Assembly: GCA_026645575.1 (NCBI GenBank)
Contig: JAPKMW010000110.1
Coordinates: forward strand, 1 to 36,690
DNA: 36,690 nucleotides
Origin: Caldilineaceae bacterium
GTDB lineage: Bacteria; Chloroflexota; Anaerolineae; Caldilineales; Caldilineaceae
Reading direction: 5' to 3'
Positions 1-7,014 of the stretch are shown here, piece by piece (the first letter of the stretch is position 1; every line of letters starts with the position of its first letter). Made by a program: the position numbers and the translations under genes. The notes beneath the pieces are model-generated. The model was not told where the DNA came from, ran no database searches, and was given only the letters and a program-made list of their open reading frames with translations.

Positions 1-2
1 AC

Positions 3-197
3 CCGGATTGGTTGTATGAACTGGTGGTGCAGTATCTGCGTCAACACGGCAAACCGCCCAGCCAGAAGGCGGTGCAACGGGCGCACCAAAAGGAAACCGG
101 GCAGATGCTCAACTGGGAAGGCGTAAAAGCGGCAATTGCCGATGCCCTTGCTCAAACCGGAGCATCATCGGCTGCCTACTCAGAGGAAGCAACGTAA
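3..197 (+). CDS. C-terminal end of an unidentified protein, cut by the window edge
   Basis: The frame is open from the first complete codon at base 3 to the stop at 197, so the gene begins before the window. The visible 64 residues are hydrophilic and mostly helical. They contain a segment (VQYLRQHGKPPSQKAVQRA) that resembles a small helical DNA-binding or winged-helix tail. I do not recognise the family. It lies on the same strand as a replication/partition module, so it could be the tail of a replication, transfer or FtsK-like protein of the same element, but that is inference from position only. Confidence 0.5.
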   Translation, partial: PDWLYELVVQYLRQHGKPPSQKAVQRAHQKETGQMLNWEGVKAAIADALAQTGASSAAYSEEAT

Positions 198-269
198 GCG
201 TAACGCAACGGGAGCGGTCAGGCGCATCACGCGTCAAACCGATGGATCGTTACGTTACGCTTACGTTAC
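189..269. repeat. 22-bp near-perfect inverted repeat, 37-nt spacer
   Basis: The arms at 189-210 and 248-269 are complementary at 20 of 22 positions (core ACGTAAGCGTAACG). The left arm overlaps the stop of the preceding gene. The right arm ends 25 bases before the start codon at 295, just before a strong ribosome binding site. There is no T run after the right arm, so an operator or an mRNA fold near the start of the next gene is more likely than a simple terminator. Confidence 0.55.
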
Positions 270-294
270 CCCCATCAACAGAGGAGGCAGAGAG

Positions 295-780
295 ATGATG
301 AAACGATTTCAAGCAGAAGGGTGTGGACTGTGGGCCGTGTTGGCGTTAGCGGTTATCCTGCTTTGCACAGGGTTGCTCGTTTATATCGACCGTCGATTTG
401 GGCCGGAAGCCTCGGCCTTTTTTCTGGGGTTACTGCTGGGTATTCCGTTCTTGCTGGTCGTGGTGCTAATCGTTGGCGGCATCTATATTCTCGTCATTCG
501 GGGCGCAACACATCTGCAAGAACGCGATGACATTGGCGAAGTGGAACGCCTACGCGCTTTACGCGAATTAGCGCGTACGGAACGAAGCGCCATGCAGAAC
601 GAAAGAACAACCTTTGACAGCCAGCGTCGCGATACCCGGTTGCTCGATGCTTGGCGTCAACGTCAAGCGCCGCCGAGCGACGCGGGCTGGTCCCGATCCT
701 TGCCGAGCCGCAACTGGCCGGATGATGAGGATGATACGCGCAATCCACCAGATGGACCTAGCTACCAGATTCTGGATTGA
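295..780 (+). CDS. Small membrane protein with two TM helices and a coiled-coil tail
   Basis: The protein has 161 residues from ATG 295, chosen because GAGGAGGCAGAG lies directly upstream; a longer in-frame ATG at 136 has no such site and would overlap the previous gene. Two hydrophobic helices (about residues 10-30 and 40-68) are joined by a short basic turn (YIDRRFG). A charged, probably coiled-coil stretch follows (about 72-115, rich in E, R and L), then a proline- and acid-rich tail. No enzymatic motif is visible. Small membrane proteins of this type are common in conjugative or plasmid-like elements, which fits the neighbours, but I assign no function. Confidence 0.6.
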   Translation: MMKRFQAEGCGLWAVLALAVILLCTGLLVYIDRRFGPEASAFFLGLLLGIPFLLVVVLIVGGIYILVIRGATHLQERDDIGEVERLRALRELARTERSAMQNERTTFDSQRRDTRLLDAWRQRQAPPSDAGWSRSLPSRNWPDDEDDTRNPPDGPSYQILD

Positions 781-810
781 CCGAATCCTCACTTGCTGTA
801 TCAAAAAGAA

Positions 811-855
811 AGAGTGAACGCTCCCTGTCCTCTGCCAAGGACAGACGCTCACTCT
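811..855 (+). terminator. Imperfect hairpin between two genes
   Basis: Bases 811-817 pair with 849-855, 819-820 with 846-847, and 825-830 with 839-844, around an 8-base loop. It lies 30 bases after the stop at 780 and before the start at 885. Only a weak A/T stretch follows, so it may be an attenuator or RNA processing site rather than a full intrinsic terminator. Confidence 0.35.
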
Positions 856-884
856 CAGAAAATATGTTCCAAAGGGGATGATAC

Positions 885-1235
885 ATGAATCCACCACTAC
901 CGTGCAAATCTGCTGATGACTGTGAGCCATTGTTGCCCATCGCAGAAGCCGACGATCCCATGCCCTTAGCTGATTTTGCGCCAGAGGTGACGGAAGCAGG
1001 CATGGGTTGCCCAGCCCTGCGTTGGACCACTGATGAACGCGGCGCACGCATGGCAGTCGCCTTTTCAGCGATGGGCTTCGCAATTCGTGAGCAGGAAACC
1101 CATTATCTCATGCGGTTGGATGCGGCTGCCGACCGTCGTTTGCTCCAGCTTTATGATCTCATTGCCACCCTGCGTTGGCGCCAGCCCTATCGTCAACTGG
1201 GGTTGCTGGAACGGCAGGAGGTGGCGGATGATTGA
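885..1235 (+). CDS. Hypothetical protein, 116 aa, upstream of the replication initiator
   Basis: The gene starts at ATG 885 with AAGGGGATGAT upstream. The N-terminal half is acidic with several Cys and Pro residues. The C-terminal half (about 75-112) is predicted helical (ETHYLMRLDAAADRRLLQL). Its stop overlaps the start of the next gene by 8 bases, so the two are probably translated together. No known motif is recognised. The tight coupling to the initiator gene suggests a role in replication or its control, for example copy number, but this is inference. Confidence 0.6.
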   Translation: MNPPLPCKSADDCEPLLPIAEADDPMPLADFAPEVTEAGMGCPALRWTTDERGARMAVAFSAMGFAIREQETHYLMRLDAAADRRLLQLYDLIATLRWRQPYRQLGLLERQEVADD

Positions 1236-2457
1236 ACTACCGACAACGCCAGTCCCCGATCTTGCGCTGCTGGCAGACATCGGCGACGGTGAGTTTCGCA
1301 CCTACGCCTTCATCTGCCATTTGGCCTGGCGCACCCATCCCCAGGCCGAGCAGCCTTACACCGACTTAGATTATGAGCAACTCGCCCACTGCCATCCAGG
1401 GAACGTGCCGTTGACTGTCAGTGGCGTACGCGCCCGTATCAACCGGTTGGTCAAAGTAGGGTTGCTCCGGCGCGAGCGGATCAACAACATTTGTTGGCGT
1501 ACCTACCCAATGGTAGATACACCAGCAAAACATGAAACGGTGCGTGTGATGCCCGATCACACCCAACCCCTGCGCGCCGACAACGGCGTGCGATCTCCGA
1601 TCACACCCAACCAAGAGCGTAAGGCGTTGAGTGTGACTGCGCATCGTACCCAACCCGCAGAAACAGAAGTGGGTGTGATGGGGCATCGCACCCACCAGCC
1701 ACAGGCTATGAACTGGGTGTTATCCCACATAGCATCCAGTGACGACCGCCAAGTAATGGGTGACACATCAGATAACACCCAACTTGATGGTAATGCTGTG
1801 AGTGCTATACCCGATAGCACCCAAACGGCCCCTGCCGACACTTGGGTGCTACCGCCCATGACACCCAGTGTTGATACGAAGGCGTTGGGTGCTACATCCC
1901 ATAACACCCAGCGGCCAGAGAAGGGTTTGGGTGCGATGCCCGATCACAGCCAAACCCCTACTGGTGCGGTGGGTGCTACGCCTGATCACACCCAAGCGGT
2001 TGAATTGATTGAGTTGATGATGGATCAGAACCAATCAGATCAACGATCAGATCAGATCAAGGCACTGAGCGACGGTCAGACCAGTAACACCATGTCAACG
2101 CCGCAACCAGCGTTGGTTGCGGCGCTGGCAAACTTAACACCCCAGGCGATGAGTCCAGCCGGCATTCGTGAGTGTCTGGCACAGCCAGCGCTCACGGTTG
2201 CCTGGCTGGCGTATGTACTCGACCCAGCCAACGGCGTCCAGAAACCAGCCGCGTATCTCCGCAAACAGGTGCGACGTGGCGCTTACCCACCACCAATGCT
2301 CATGGTGCAGTCAGGCAATAGCGCCGTGGAAAGGAGTGACTATGCAGCTACACTACCCGCTAACCCTCACCCAACCGCCTCCCCCACTTCCGGTCAGTCT
2401 GCCCCTGTGGCAGTGGCCCAAAGCCGAGCTACTCGCTGGCCACTGGATACAGGCTAG
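1228..2457 (+). CDS. Winged-helix replication initiator-like protein carrying an internal iteron array
   Basis: The protein has 409 residues from ATG 1228, chosen for the GCAGGAGG site 7 bases upstream and overlap with the previous stop. Residues 1-100 look like a winged-helix DNA-binding domain (GVRARINRLVKVGLLRRER, then a hydrophobic wing). Residues about 105-256 are low in conservation and built from 14-15-residue units such as MPDHTQP or SHNTQR, encoded by palindromic DNA repeats. Residues 290-360 form a second domain (GIRECLAQPALTVAWLAYV, ending KPAAYLRKQVRRGAYPP) similar in style to the C-terminal helper domain of phage and plasmid replisome organisers. The frame overlaps the start of the helicase-loader gene by 116 bases. 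An initiator followed by a DnaC-like loader mirrors phage O-P or plasmid rep modules. The exact family is not identified. Confidence 0.65.
   Translation: MIELPTTPVPDLALLADIGDGEFRTYAFICHLAWRTHPQAEQPYTDLDYEQLAHCHPGNVPLTVSGVRARINRLVKVGLLRRERINNICWRTYPMVDTPAKHETVRVMPDHTQPLRADNGVRSPITPNQERKALSVTAHRTQPAETEVGVMGHRTHQPQAMNWVLSHIASSDDRQVMGDTSDNTQLDGNAVSAIPDSTQTAPADTWVLPPMTPSVDTKALGATSHNTQRPEKGLGAMPDHSQTPTGAVGATPDHTQAVELIELMMDQNQSDQRSDQIKALSDGQTSNTMSTPQPALVAALANLTPQAMSPAGIRECLAQPALTVAWLAYVLDPANGVQKPAAYLRKQVRRGAYPPPMLMVQSGNSAVERSDYAATLPANPHPTASPTSGQSAPVAVAQSRATRWPLDTG
1540..1995. repeat. Array of 11 palindromic iterons inside the initiator gene
   Basis: Eleven imperfect palindromes of about 27 bp have half-site consensus TTGGGTGYKAT, a 5-bp centre, and ATMRCACCCAA. 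They lie at about 1540-1566, 1585-1610, 1627-1653, 1669-1695, 1713-1739, 1756-1782, 1798-1824, 1842-1867, 1885-1911, 1927-1953 and 1969-1995. Centre-to-centre spacing is 42-45 bp, about four helical turns, so all sites face the same side of the DNA. The DNA dyad is better kept than the encoded peptide. Intragenic iterons in initiator genes are known from RepA_N plasmids and lambda O, so this is the likely origin and autoregulation site. Confidence 0.75.
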
Positions 2458-3169
2458 TTGCCCAACCTGTGAAGGAAGTGGCGCCGAGATTGGCATTGCC
2501 GGATGGCGCTTCCCGTGTCGCGATTGTGTTGGTCTGGTCGCCAACCACCTGGCGAAGAGTGGCGGCATCCGCACTTGGCAGCGCTATGAACAGGCTGATC
2601 TAGCAACCTTTGAGTGGCAACGCCTGCCAACACACCTGACCAATCTCCTCCAGGGCTACGTTGAATCTGTCGCACAGCACCTGGTAAGTGGCTGGGGGTT
2701 AATTCTGACGGGCGGGGTTGGTTGTGGCAAGACCCATTTGGCGGTGGGGATGGGCATTGTTGCGTTAGGGCTTGGCTTCGGTGTCTATGCCACCACCCTG
2801 GGCGAACTCCTGCTCGCCATTCGTGCTTCCTTTCAGCGTGAAGCAGAACACAGTGAGGCTGAGTTGTTAGAAACTGTCTGTGGCGTCGATTTGCTCATTC
2901 TCGACGATTTAGGCATGGAAAAGCCAACCGCTTGGGCGCGTGAGCGGCTGGCCTATGTGGTCAACCAACGGTATGCCGCCAATCTCGCGACCGTCGTCAC
3001 GACCAACTTGGACTTGGATGTATTGGAAGAGCAATGGAGCGGACGCGTGATGAGCCGCCTCTACGGGGCCGCCCAAGCTACCGGCCTTCATGAAGTGGCT
3101 GACTACCGCCGTCATCAGCGGCAGCGTTACTTGGAACAGCAAGGGCCAAGGGTACGCGTACCGGCGTAA
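2342..3169 (+). CDS. DnaC/IstB-like helicase loader ATPase with N-terminal zinc finger
   Basis: The protein has 275 residues from ATG 2342, supported by AAAGGAGTG upstream; the first 116 bases overlap the initiator gene in another frame. Residues 40-62 hold a CxxC-15-CxxC zinc-binding pair (C40, C43, C59, C62). The AAA+ core follows: Walker A GGVGCGKT (124-131), Walker B DLLILDDLG (183-191), sensor TTN (220-222), and conserved R199 and R235 as finger or sensor arginines. This order is typical of DnaC, phage P-like and IstB ATPases. The position directly after the initiator argues for replicative helicase loading rather than transposition. No transposase partner of the IS21 type is present. 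Confidence 0.85.
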   Translation: MQLHYPLTLTQPPPPLPVSLPLWQWPKAELLAGHWIQASCPTCEGSGAEIGIAGWRFPCRDCVGLVANHLAKSGGIRTWQRYEQADLATFEWQRLPTHLTNLLQGYVESVAQHLVSGWGLILTGGVGCGKTHLAVGMGIVALGLGFGVYATTLGELLLAIRASFQREAEHSEAELLETVCGVDLLILDDLGMEKPTAWARERLAYVVNQRYAANLATVVTTNLDLDVLEEQWSGRVMSRLYGAAQATGLHEVADYRRHQRQRYLEQQGPRVRVPA

Positions 3170-3289
3170 GACCTGAATGGGGTCGCAACCATGTATCTGG
3201 TGAGATCAAGATCTATGGACGTTCAACAACTAACCGCTATCGTACAACAATTCATTCATCAATTCTGGCGCAACCAGAGGAGGAACCGC

Positions 3290-4336
3290 ATGCAAGTAGC
3301 TACCACAACCGTCCAACCGTACCCGGGCGCAACCGTACAACCCAACCCTGACGTAACCTACCTGGGCGTCGATCTCGGCATGGGCGCCATCAAACTATAT
3401 GGCGCGCAAGGCGGGACACAATTACCTTCCTTTGTCGCCGTAGGCAGTGGCGCACAGACGGCGCGCATGACGGGCTTTGCTCGCCAACTGCCCGCCATGC
3501 AAATCAAGGTTGGCGCCCAGCCCTATTTCGTCGGTCTCTCTGCTCATGACTACGGGCGCGCCATCGAAAATCTCGACTATGAGCGCTTAACGGCTAGCCC
3601 CGAAATTGTAGCGCTCTTCTATGGCGCCCTCACCCAGTACATGCAAAGCTATGGCTGTTTCTCTTATCCCCTGGTCTGCCTTGTCGGTATGCCCTTGGAG
3701 ACGCTCACTGAGGAACAAGCCAAAACAACGGCAGCCGCCGTGCGCAAATGGATGAAGGGTGACCACACCTGGCAGGCTGATGGACAGTGCTATGGGGTAC
3801 GGATCGAGGATGTACGGGTCACGTCACAACCGGCCGGCGCGCTTTTTGACTACCTATTGGATGATGAAGGCGCCTTTGTCACTGAACGTAAGCCGCACAT
3901 GAAAAAGGAACTGGGTATCGTCTCGGTTGGCTTTAACACCATTGAACTACTAGCAGTGCGGGACAAGGCGACGGTACAGCGCTTCACAACCGGCAGCACG
4001 GTTGGTGTGCGTCGCCTGATTGAGCTACTCAACCAGGACAACCACTACTCCCTGGGTGAACTCGACGCCCTGCTACGTAGCCATGCGCTTGATGTGAGTG
4101 ATGTATTGCCGATTTGGGCCAGAGAGGTCAATGGCGTTATCGAACGGCGGTGGGGGCAGCAGTGGCGCCGTTTTGAGCGCATCATTGTCGTCGGCGGCGG
4201 CGCTTTGCTATTGGGTGATTATTTGATAAGACGGTTTGGCGGTAAAACCCATTTGCCTGACCAACCTGTGCTGGCCACAGCCCGTGGTCTTTACAAACAA
4301 GCACTGGCCCAAATGGCGCGGCAGCGAGGCGACTGA
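3290..4336 (+). CDS. Actin-like ATPase of the ParM/StbA/Alp group
   Basis: The protein has 348 residues from ATG 3290, chosen because AGAGGAGGAACC precedes it; an upstream extension from 3191 lacks a ribosome site. The actin-fold motifs are visible: phosphate-1 DLGMGAIKL (28-36), a second phosphate-type strand in LGIVSVGFNTIELL, and the adenosine motif IIVVGGGALLLGD near the C-terminus. Plasmid proteins of this class polymerise with ATP and push replicons apart. A small coupled gene follows and repeat-rich DNA lies just beyond, as in type II partition loci. It belongs with the replication genes on either side. Chaperone- or MreB-like alternatives are less likely on size and context. Confidence 0.8.
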   Translation: MQVATTTVQPYPGATVQPNPDVTYLGVDLGMGAIKLYGAQGGTQLPSFVAVGSGAQTARMTGFARQLPAMQIKVGAQPYFVGLSAHDYGRAIENLDYERLTASPEIVALFYGALTQYMQSYGCFSYPLVCLVGMPLETLTEEQAKTTAAAVRKWMKGDHTWQADGQCYGVRIEDVRVTSQPAGALFDYLLDDEGAFVTERKPHMKKELGIVSVGFNTIELLAVRDKATVQRFTTGSTVGVRRLIELLNQDNHYSLGELDALLRSHALDVSDVLPIWAREVNGVIERRWGQQWRRFERIIVVGGGALLLGDYLIRRFGGKTHLPDQPVLATARGLYKQALAQMARQRGD

Positions 4337-4563
4337 TGGGACGGCCACGGCTTGCGGTACAGGTGCATCGGTTTCATATCAATTTGACACTACGCGCGGG
4401 CGAAGATGATGATCTGATTGCCTTTTTCCGCAGCATTGCTGGTCGACGCCGGGTCGCCGCGGTGAAGATGGCATTACGGTCAGGGCATATGCAACAAGTG
4501 ATCGATGCGGACCTACCTGATGATGCGGAACTGGCGGATGCACTGGATGAATTACTATTGTGA
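4336..4563 (+). CDS. Small partner of the actin-like ATPase, possible ParR-type adaptor
   Basis: The 75-residue protein starts within the stop of the ATPase gene (TGATG overlap), so the two are translationally coupled. The sequence has a short strand-like start (VQVHRFHINLTLRA), a polar helix (DDLIAFFRSIAG), a basic turn and helix (GRRRVAAVKMALRSGHM) and a strongly acidic tail (DADLPDDAELADALDELLL). A basic DNA-binding part plus an acidic C-terminal tail matches what ParR-like adaptors need to bind the centromere and the filament end. Family membership cannot be proven from sequence alone. Confidence 0.55.
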   Translation: MGRPRLAVQVHRFHINLTLRAGEDDDLIAFFRSIAGRRRVAAVKMALRSGHMQQVIDADLPDDAELADALDELLL

Positions 4564-4575
4564 GTGATGTCCATG

Positions 4576-4619
4576 AATTTTGGGTCAAAAAACAGAGGTG
4601 AGTAATTTGACCCAAAATT
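4576..4619. repeat. 14-bp perfect inverted repeat downstream of the partition pair
   Basis: The arm AATTTTGGGTCAAA at 4576-4589 is repeated exactly in inverted orientation at 4606-4619, with a 16-base spacer. It starts 13 bases after the stop of the small partner gene. It could terminate the replication transcript or act as a binding site for the partition adaptor. No T run follows on the + strand beyond the arm itself. Confidence 0.6.
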
Positions 4620-4650
4620 GCTTTGCCAGCGACCTAACGCCAAAACTAGC

Positions 4651-4736
4651 GTTGACACAACTGGTTTACGCGACTGAGTCAACAAGTAATTGCGGGCTTT
4701 CTGTTTACAGCGAATTGTCAACAGGCTTTGTCAACA
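4651..4736. promoter_or_regulatory. Four GTCAACA-type heptamers upstream of the ribbon-helix-helix gene
   Basis: GTTGACA at 4651-4657 is followed by its complement-form GTCAACA at 4678-4684, 4717-4723 and 4730-4736; the last two sit in identical 9-mers TTGTCAACA 13 bases apart. The final copy ends 15 bases before the start codon at 4752. Such a cluster fits an autoregulatory operator or a centromere-like site for the downstream DNA-binding protein. Confidence 0.45.
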
Positions 4737-4751
4737 TAAAAGGGGTACGAC

Positions 4752-5060
4752 ATGATGCCGGGAGTTCAACAACAAACGTGGTTCAGTGATCTACAACCAG
4801 AATCCTCTACTGTACAGGAGCAAAAGTTTACCAACGGCGCCCCTCATGCAAGTAAAGTGCATTCGTATCGCGGCATCCCAGAGCAACTGGATCAACAGGT
4901 TAAAGCGATTGCCCAGGAGCTGAAAGTGCCGGTGGGGGAAGTTGTCCGTGTCTTGCTTGAATATGCCTTGAGCGCTTATGCGATGGGAGAATTGCTGCTC
5001 AATCCACAACCACGTATCGTCCATACGGAACGGAACAAAACCCTCTTCCCTGATTCGTGA
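4752..5060 (+). CDS. Ribbon-helix-helix-like DNA-binding protein
   Basis: The protein has 102 residues; ATG 4752 has AAAAGGGGTACG upstream. The first 35 residues are polar and probably disordered. Residues 38-78 have the strand-helix-helix layout of CopG/Arc-type proteins: VHSYRGIPEQ, then LDQQVKAIAQELKVP, then VGEVVRVLLEYALSAYAMGEL. The tail is short and polar. Repeats of GTCAACA just upstream are the natural candidates for its binding site. Its place between the partition genes and the SSB gene suggests a plasmid-type regulator or second centromere-binding protein. Confidence 0.6.
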   Translation: MMPGVQQQTWFSDLQPESSTVQEQKFTNGAPHASKVHSYRGIPEQLDQQVKAIAQELKVPVGEVVRVLLEYALSAYAMGELLLNPQPRIVHTERNKTLFPDS

Positions 5061-5151
5061 TTTTCCATGTGTTCTCATTGTCGCTCACATCGCTGCTATC
5101 GCCATCGTCGCATAGAGGGTATTACGCGATTTCGAGAAAACGAGGTATGTT

Positions 5152-5517
5152 ATGCGCCGTAATAACCATGTCTTTCTCATGGGTACGATCATCCACCACA
5201 GCACCAACACGTTATCGGTAGATGGCGAGCTGACGCCGGTTATGGATCTGCAAGTACAAACCGATTCACCTGATCAAGGTGGCCGCCACCGCATTTTTGT
5301 AACCGGTCGGCAGGCGCTGGAATTACACTGCTTCATTCAGGCCAGCAAAGATGAGCCCTTGGAAATCACGATCCTTGGGTGGCTCCATAGTCGCCCAGAC
5401 GGCGCCGTCGTCATGGCCAGCCGCGTAACAGCCCTTGCGCCGCGTGCCGTGCGTGAATTGGCCGTTGCGGCCATCCGGCAAGAAAAATTAATCCACGGGG
5501 CAAAAGGACGAGCCTGA
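5152..5517 (+). CDS. SSB/PriB-like single-stranded DNA-binding protein
   Basis: The 121-residue protein starts RRNNHVFLMGTIIHHS and alternates strands as in the OB fold: VMDLQVQTDSP, HRIFVTGRQALELHCFI, EPLEITILGWLHSRPDGAVVMASRVTAL. This matches the order of the first domain of SSB (start strand, core strands with a polar loop, then the shell strand before the tail). It lacks the acidic DDDIPF-type C-terminus that recruits partner proteins. ATG 5152 is chosen because AACGAGGT lies upstream. It is the last gene of the replication module. Its TGA is directly followed by the inverted stop of zwf, with no spacer. Confidence 0.65.
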   Translation: MRRNNHVFLMGTIIHHSTNTLSVDGELTPVMDLQVQTDSPDQGGRHRIFVTGRQALELHCFIQASKDEPLEITILGWLHSRPDGAVVMASRVTALAPRAVRELAVAAIRQEKLIHGAKGRA

Positions 5518-6957
5518 TCAACAATCGACACACCAAGCGCGACCATCGCGCGCTAACAATGCATCCGCTTCAGGCGGCCCCCAACTGCCGCGTGGGTAAG
5601 TCGCCAGGGGCGGGGCGGTCTCCCTTGCCCAGCCCTGCAACACCGGGTCAATCAAGCGCCAGGCATAGTCAATTTCGTCGCTGCGGGCAAAGAGGGTTGC
5701 GTCACCGTTGAGGGCATCCAGTAGCAGCCGTTCATAGGCGTCGGGCAGCGCTTTGCCGGGAAAGGCTTCGTGATAGTGAAAGTGCATCGCCACTTTGTTC
5801 AACTCTTGGGCTGTATCCGGCACTTTGGCATCAAACCCGAGATGAATGCCCTCGTTGGGCTGGACGGAAATCGTGAGTACATTCGGCGCCGCCGGCGGAC
5901 AATCAACCAGGCGGAACATATCAAGCGGCGGCCGTTTAAAGACAATGTTAATTTCGGATACTTTGGCCGCCAACGCCTTCCCAGAGCGGAGATAAAAGGG
6001 GACGCCCTGCCAACGCCAGTTATCCACATGGAGCTTGAGGGCGGCATAGGTCGGCGTCTGTGAGGCGGGGGCCACGCCCGGCGCCTGGCGATAGTCCGTA
6101 TATTGGGCGCGCACCGTATTTTCCAGGGCAAGCGGGCGGGTGGCGCTCAACACTTTGACTTTCTCGTTACGCAAAGTCGTCGCATTGGACGGCGAGGGCG
6201 GTTCCATCGCCACCAACGTAAACAATTGCAGCAGATGGTTTTGGAACATATCGCGCAAGACGCCGGCGCTATCATAGTACCCGGCGCGATGGCCGACATC
6301 CACGGTTTCCGCCACCGTGATCTGCACATGGTCAATATAGTTGCGATTCCAAAGCGGCTCGAAAATCGCGTTGGCAAAGCGGAAAAACATAATGTTCTGC
6401 GCCGTCTCTTTGCCCAGATAATGATCAATGCGATAGACCTGACTCTCTGCCCAGGCGTTGTGAACAACCTGGTTGAGGGCCAGGGCCGTCTCCAGATCAT
6501 GGCCAAAGGGTTTTTCGATGACCAGATTGCGCCGTCCGTTGGTTTGATCCGCCAAGCCGGCTGCACCGAGATGGGTGGCAATCGGGCCATAGTACTCAGG
6601 GGCGGTGGCAAGATAGTAGAGGCGATGCGCTGGACCGGCTTCTAACTTCTGTAAAAATTCGGCCAGGCGTGTGTAATCGGTCGGGGTATCCAGATCGCCT
6701 TGGAAATAATGGAGCATGGGCGCAAAGCTCTGCCACAGTCCGGCCTCATAATGGCCGCTGAATTCTTGCACCCCTTTGTGGAGCGGCTCGCGAAAGGCGT
6801 CATCGTCCCAAGGGCGGCGGGCAAAGCCGACAATGCGGGTCTGCGCCGGCAGGCGTCCCTTGCGCAAGGAGTTATAGAGCGCGGGAATTAACTTACGCTG
6901 GGTCAAATCGCCCGAAGCGCCAAAAATGACAATCGTTGTTGGCAAATGGTTATTCAT
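5518..6957 (-). CDS. zwf: Glucose-6-phosphate 1-dehydrogenase
   Basis: The 479-residue enzyme oxidises glucose-6-phosphate to 6-phosphogluconolactone with NADP(+), the first step of the oxidative pentose phosphate pathway. The coenzyme fingerprint [10 protein letters not shown] is at 13-22, EKPFG at 148-152 and the substrate/active-site motif RIDHYLGKE at 176-184 (catalytic His in IDHY). The length is typical for the family. It is the last gene of a minus-strand set with gnd 57 bases upstream. AGGTGA lies 5 bases before the ATG, inside a palindrome that could mask it. The stop codon abuts that of the SSB gene on the other strand. Confidence 0.95.
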   Translation of the reverse strand: MNNHLPTTIVIFGASGDLTQRKLIPALYNSLRKGRLPAQTRIVGFARRPWDDDAFREPLHKGVQEFSGHYEAGLWQSFAPMLHYFQGDLDTPTDYTRLAEFLQKLEAGPAHRLYYLATAPEYYGPIATHLGAAGLADQTNGRRNLVIEKPFGHDLETALALNQVVHNAWAESQVYRIDHYLGKETAQNIMFFRFANAIFEPLWNRNYIDHVQITVAETVDVGHRAGYYDSAGVLRDMFQNHLLQLFTLVAMEPPSPSNATTLRNEKVKVLSATRPLALENTVRAQYTDYRQAPGVAPASQTPTYAALKLHVDNWRWQGVPFYLRSGKALAAKVSEINIVFKRPPLDMFRLVDCPPAAPNVLTISVQPNEGIHLGFDAKVPDTAQELNKVAMHFHYHEAFPGKALPDAYERLLLDALNGDATLFARSDEIDYAWRLIDPVLQGWARETAPPLATYPRGSWGPPEADALLARDGRAWCVDC

Positions 6958-6961
6958 AAAT

Positions 6962-6977
6962 CACCTAAATTCAGGTG
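6962..6977 (-). promoter_or_regulatory. Palindrome covering the zwf ribosome binding site
   Basis: Read on the minus strand, CACCTGAATTTAGGTG is a 16-bp palindrome with one wobble pair. Its right half (AGGTG) is the Shine-Dalgarno sequence of zwf, and it ends 4 bases from the start codon. It could hide the site in a small hairpin or serve as a dimeric operator. Confidence 0.4.
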
Positions 6978-7014
6978 TCCCTACAGGACAGAAAGATTTG
7001 TTAGTCGCGCTGGG

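Noticed and set aside
1540..1995. CRISPR array
   Set aside because: Repeats are palindromic with variable bases, the gaps are about 16 bp, and the whole array is an open reading frame; no cas gene is present.
1366..2034. Three minus-strand frames with repeats such as GVIGDRTP
   Set aside because: They are the reverse reading of the palindromic iterons; because each unit is a dyad, both strands look repetitive. No start or stop context supports genes.
4580..4789. 69-codon + strand frame across the heptamer repeats
   Set aside because: It covers an inverted repeat and operator-like DNA, overlaps the RHH start, and has no ribosome site.
6103..6645. 180-codon + strand frame opposite zwf
   Set aside because: Antisense to the conserved core of zwf and without any known domain.
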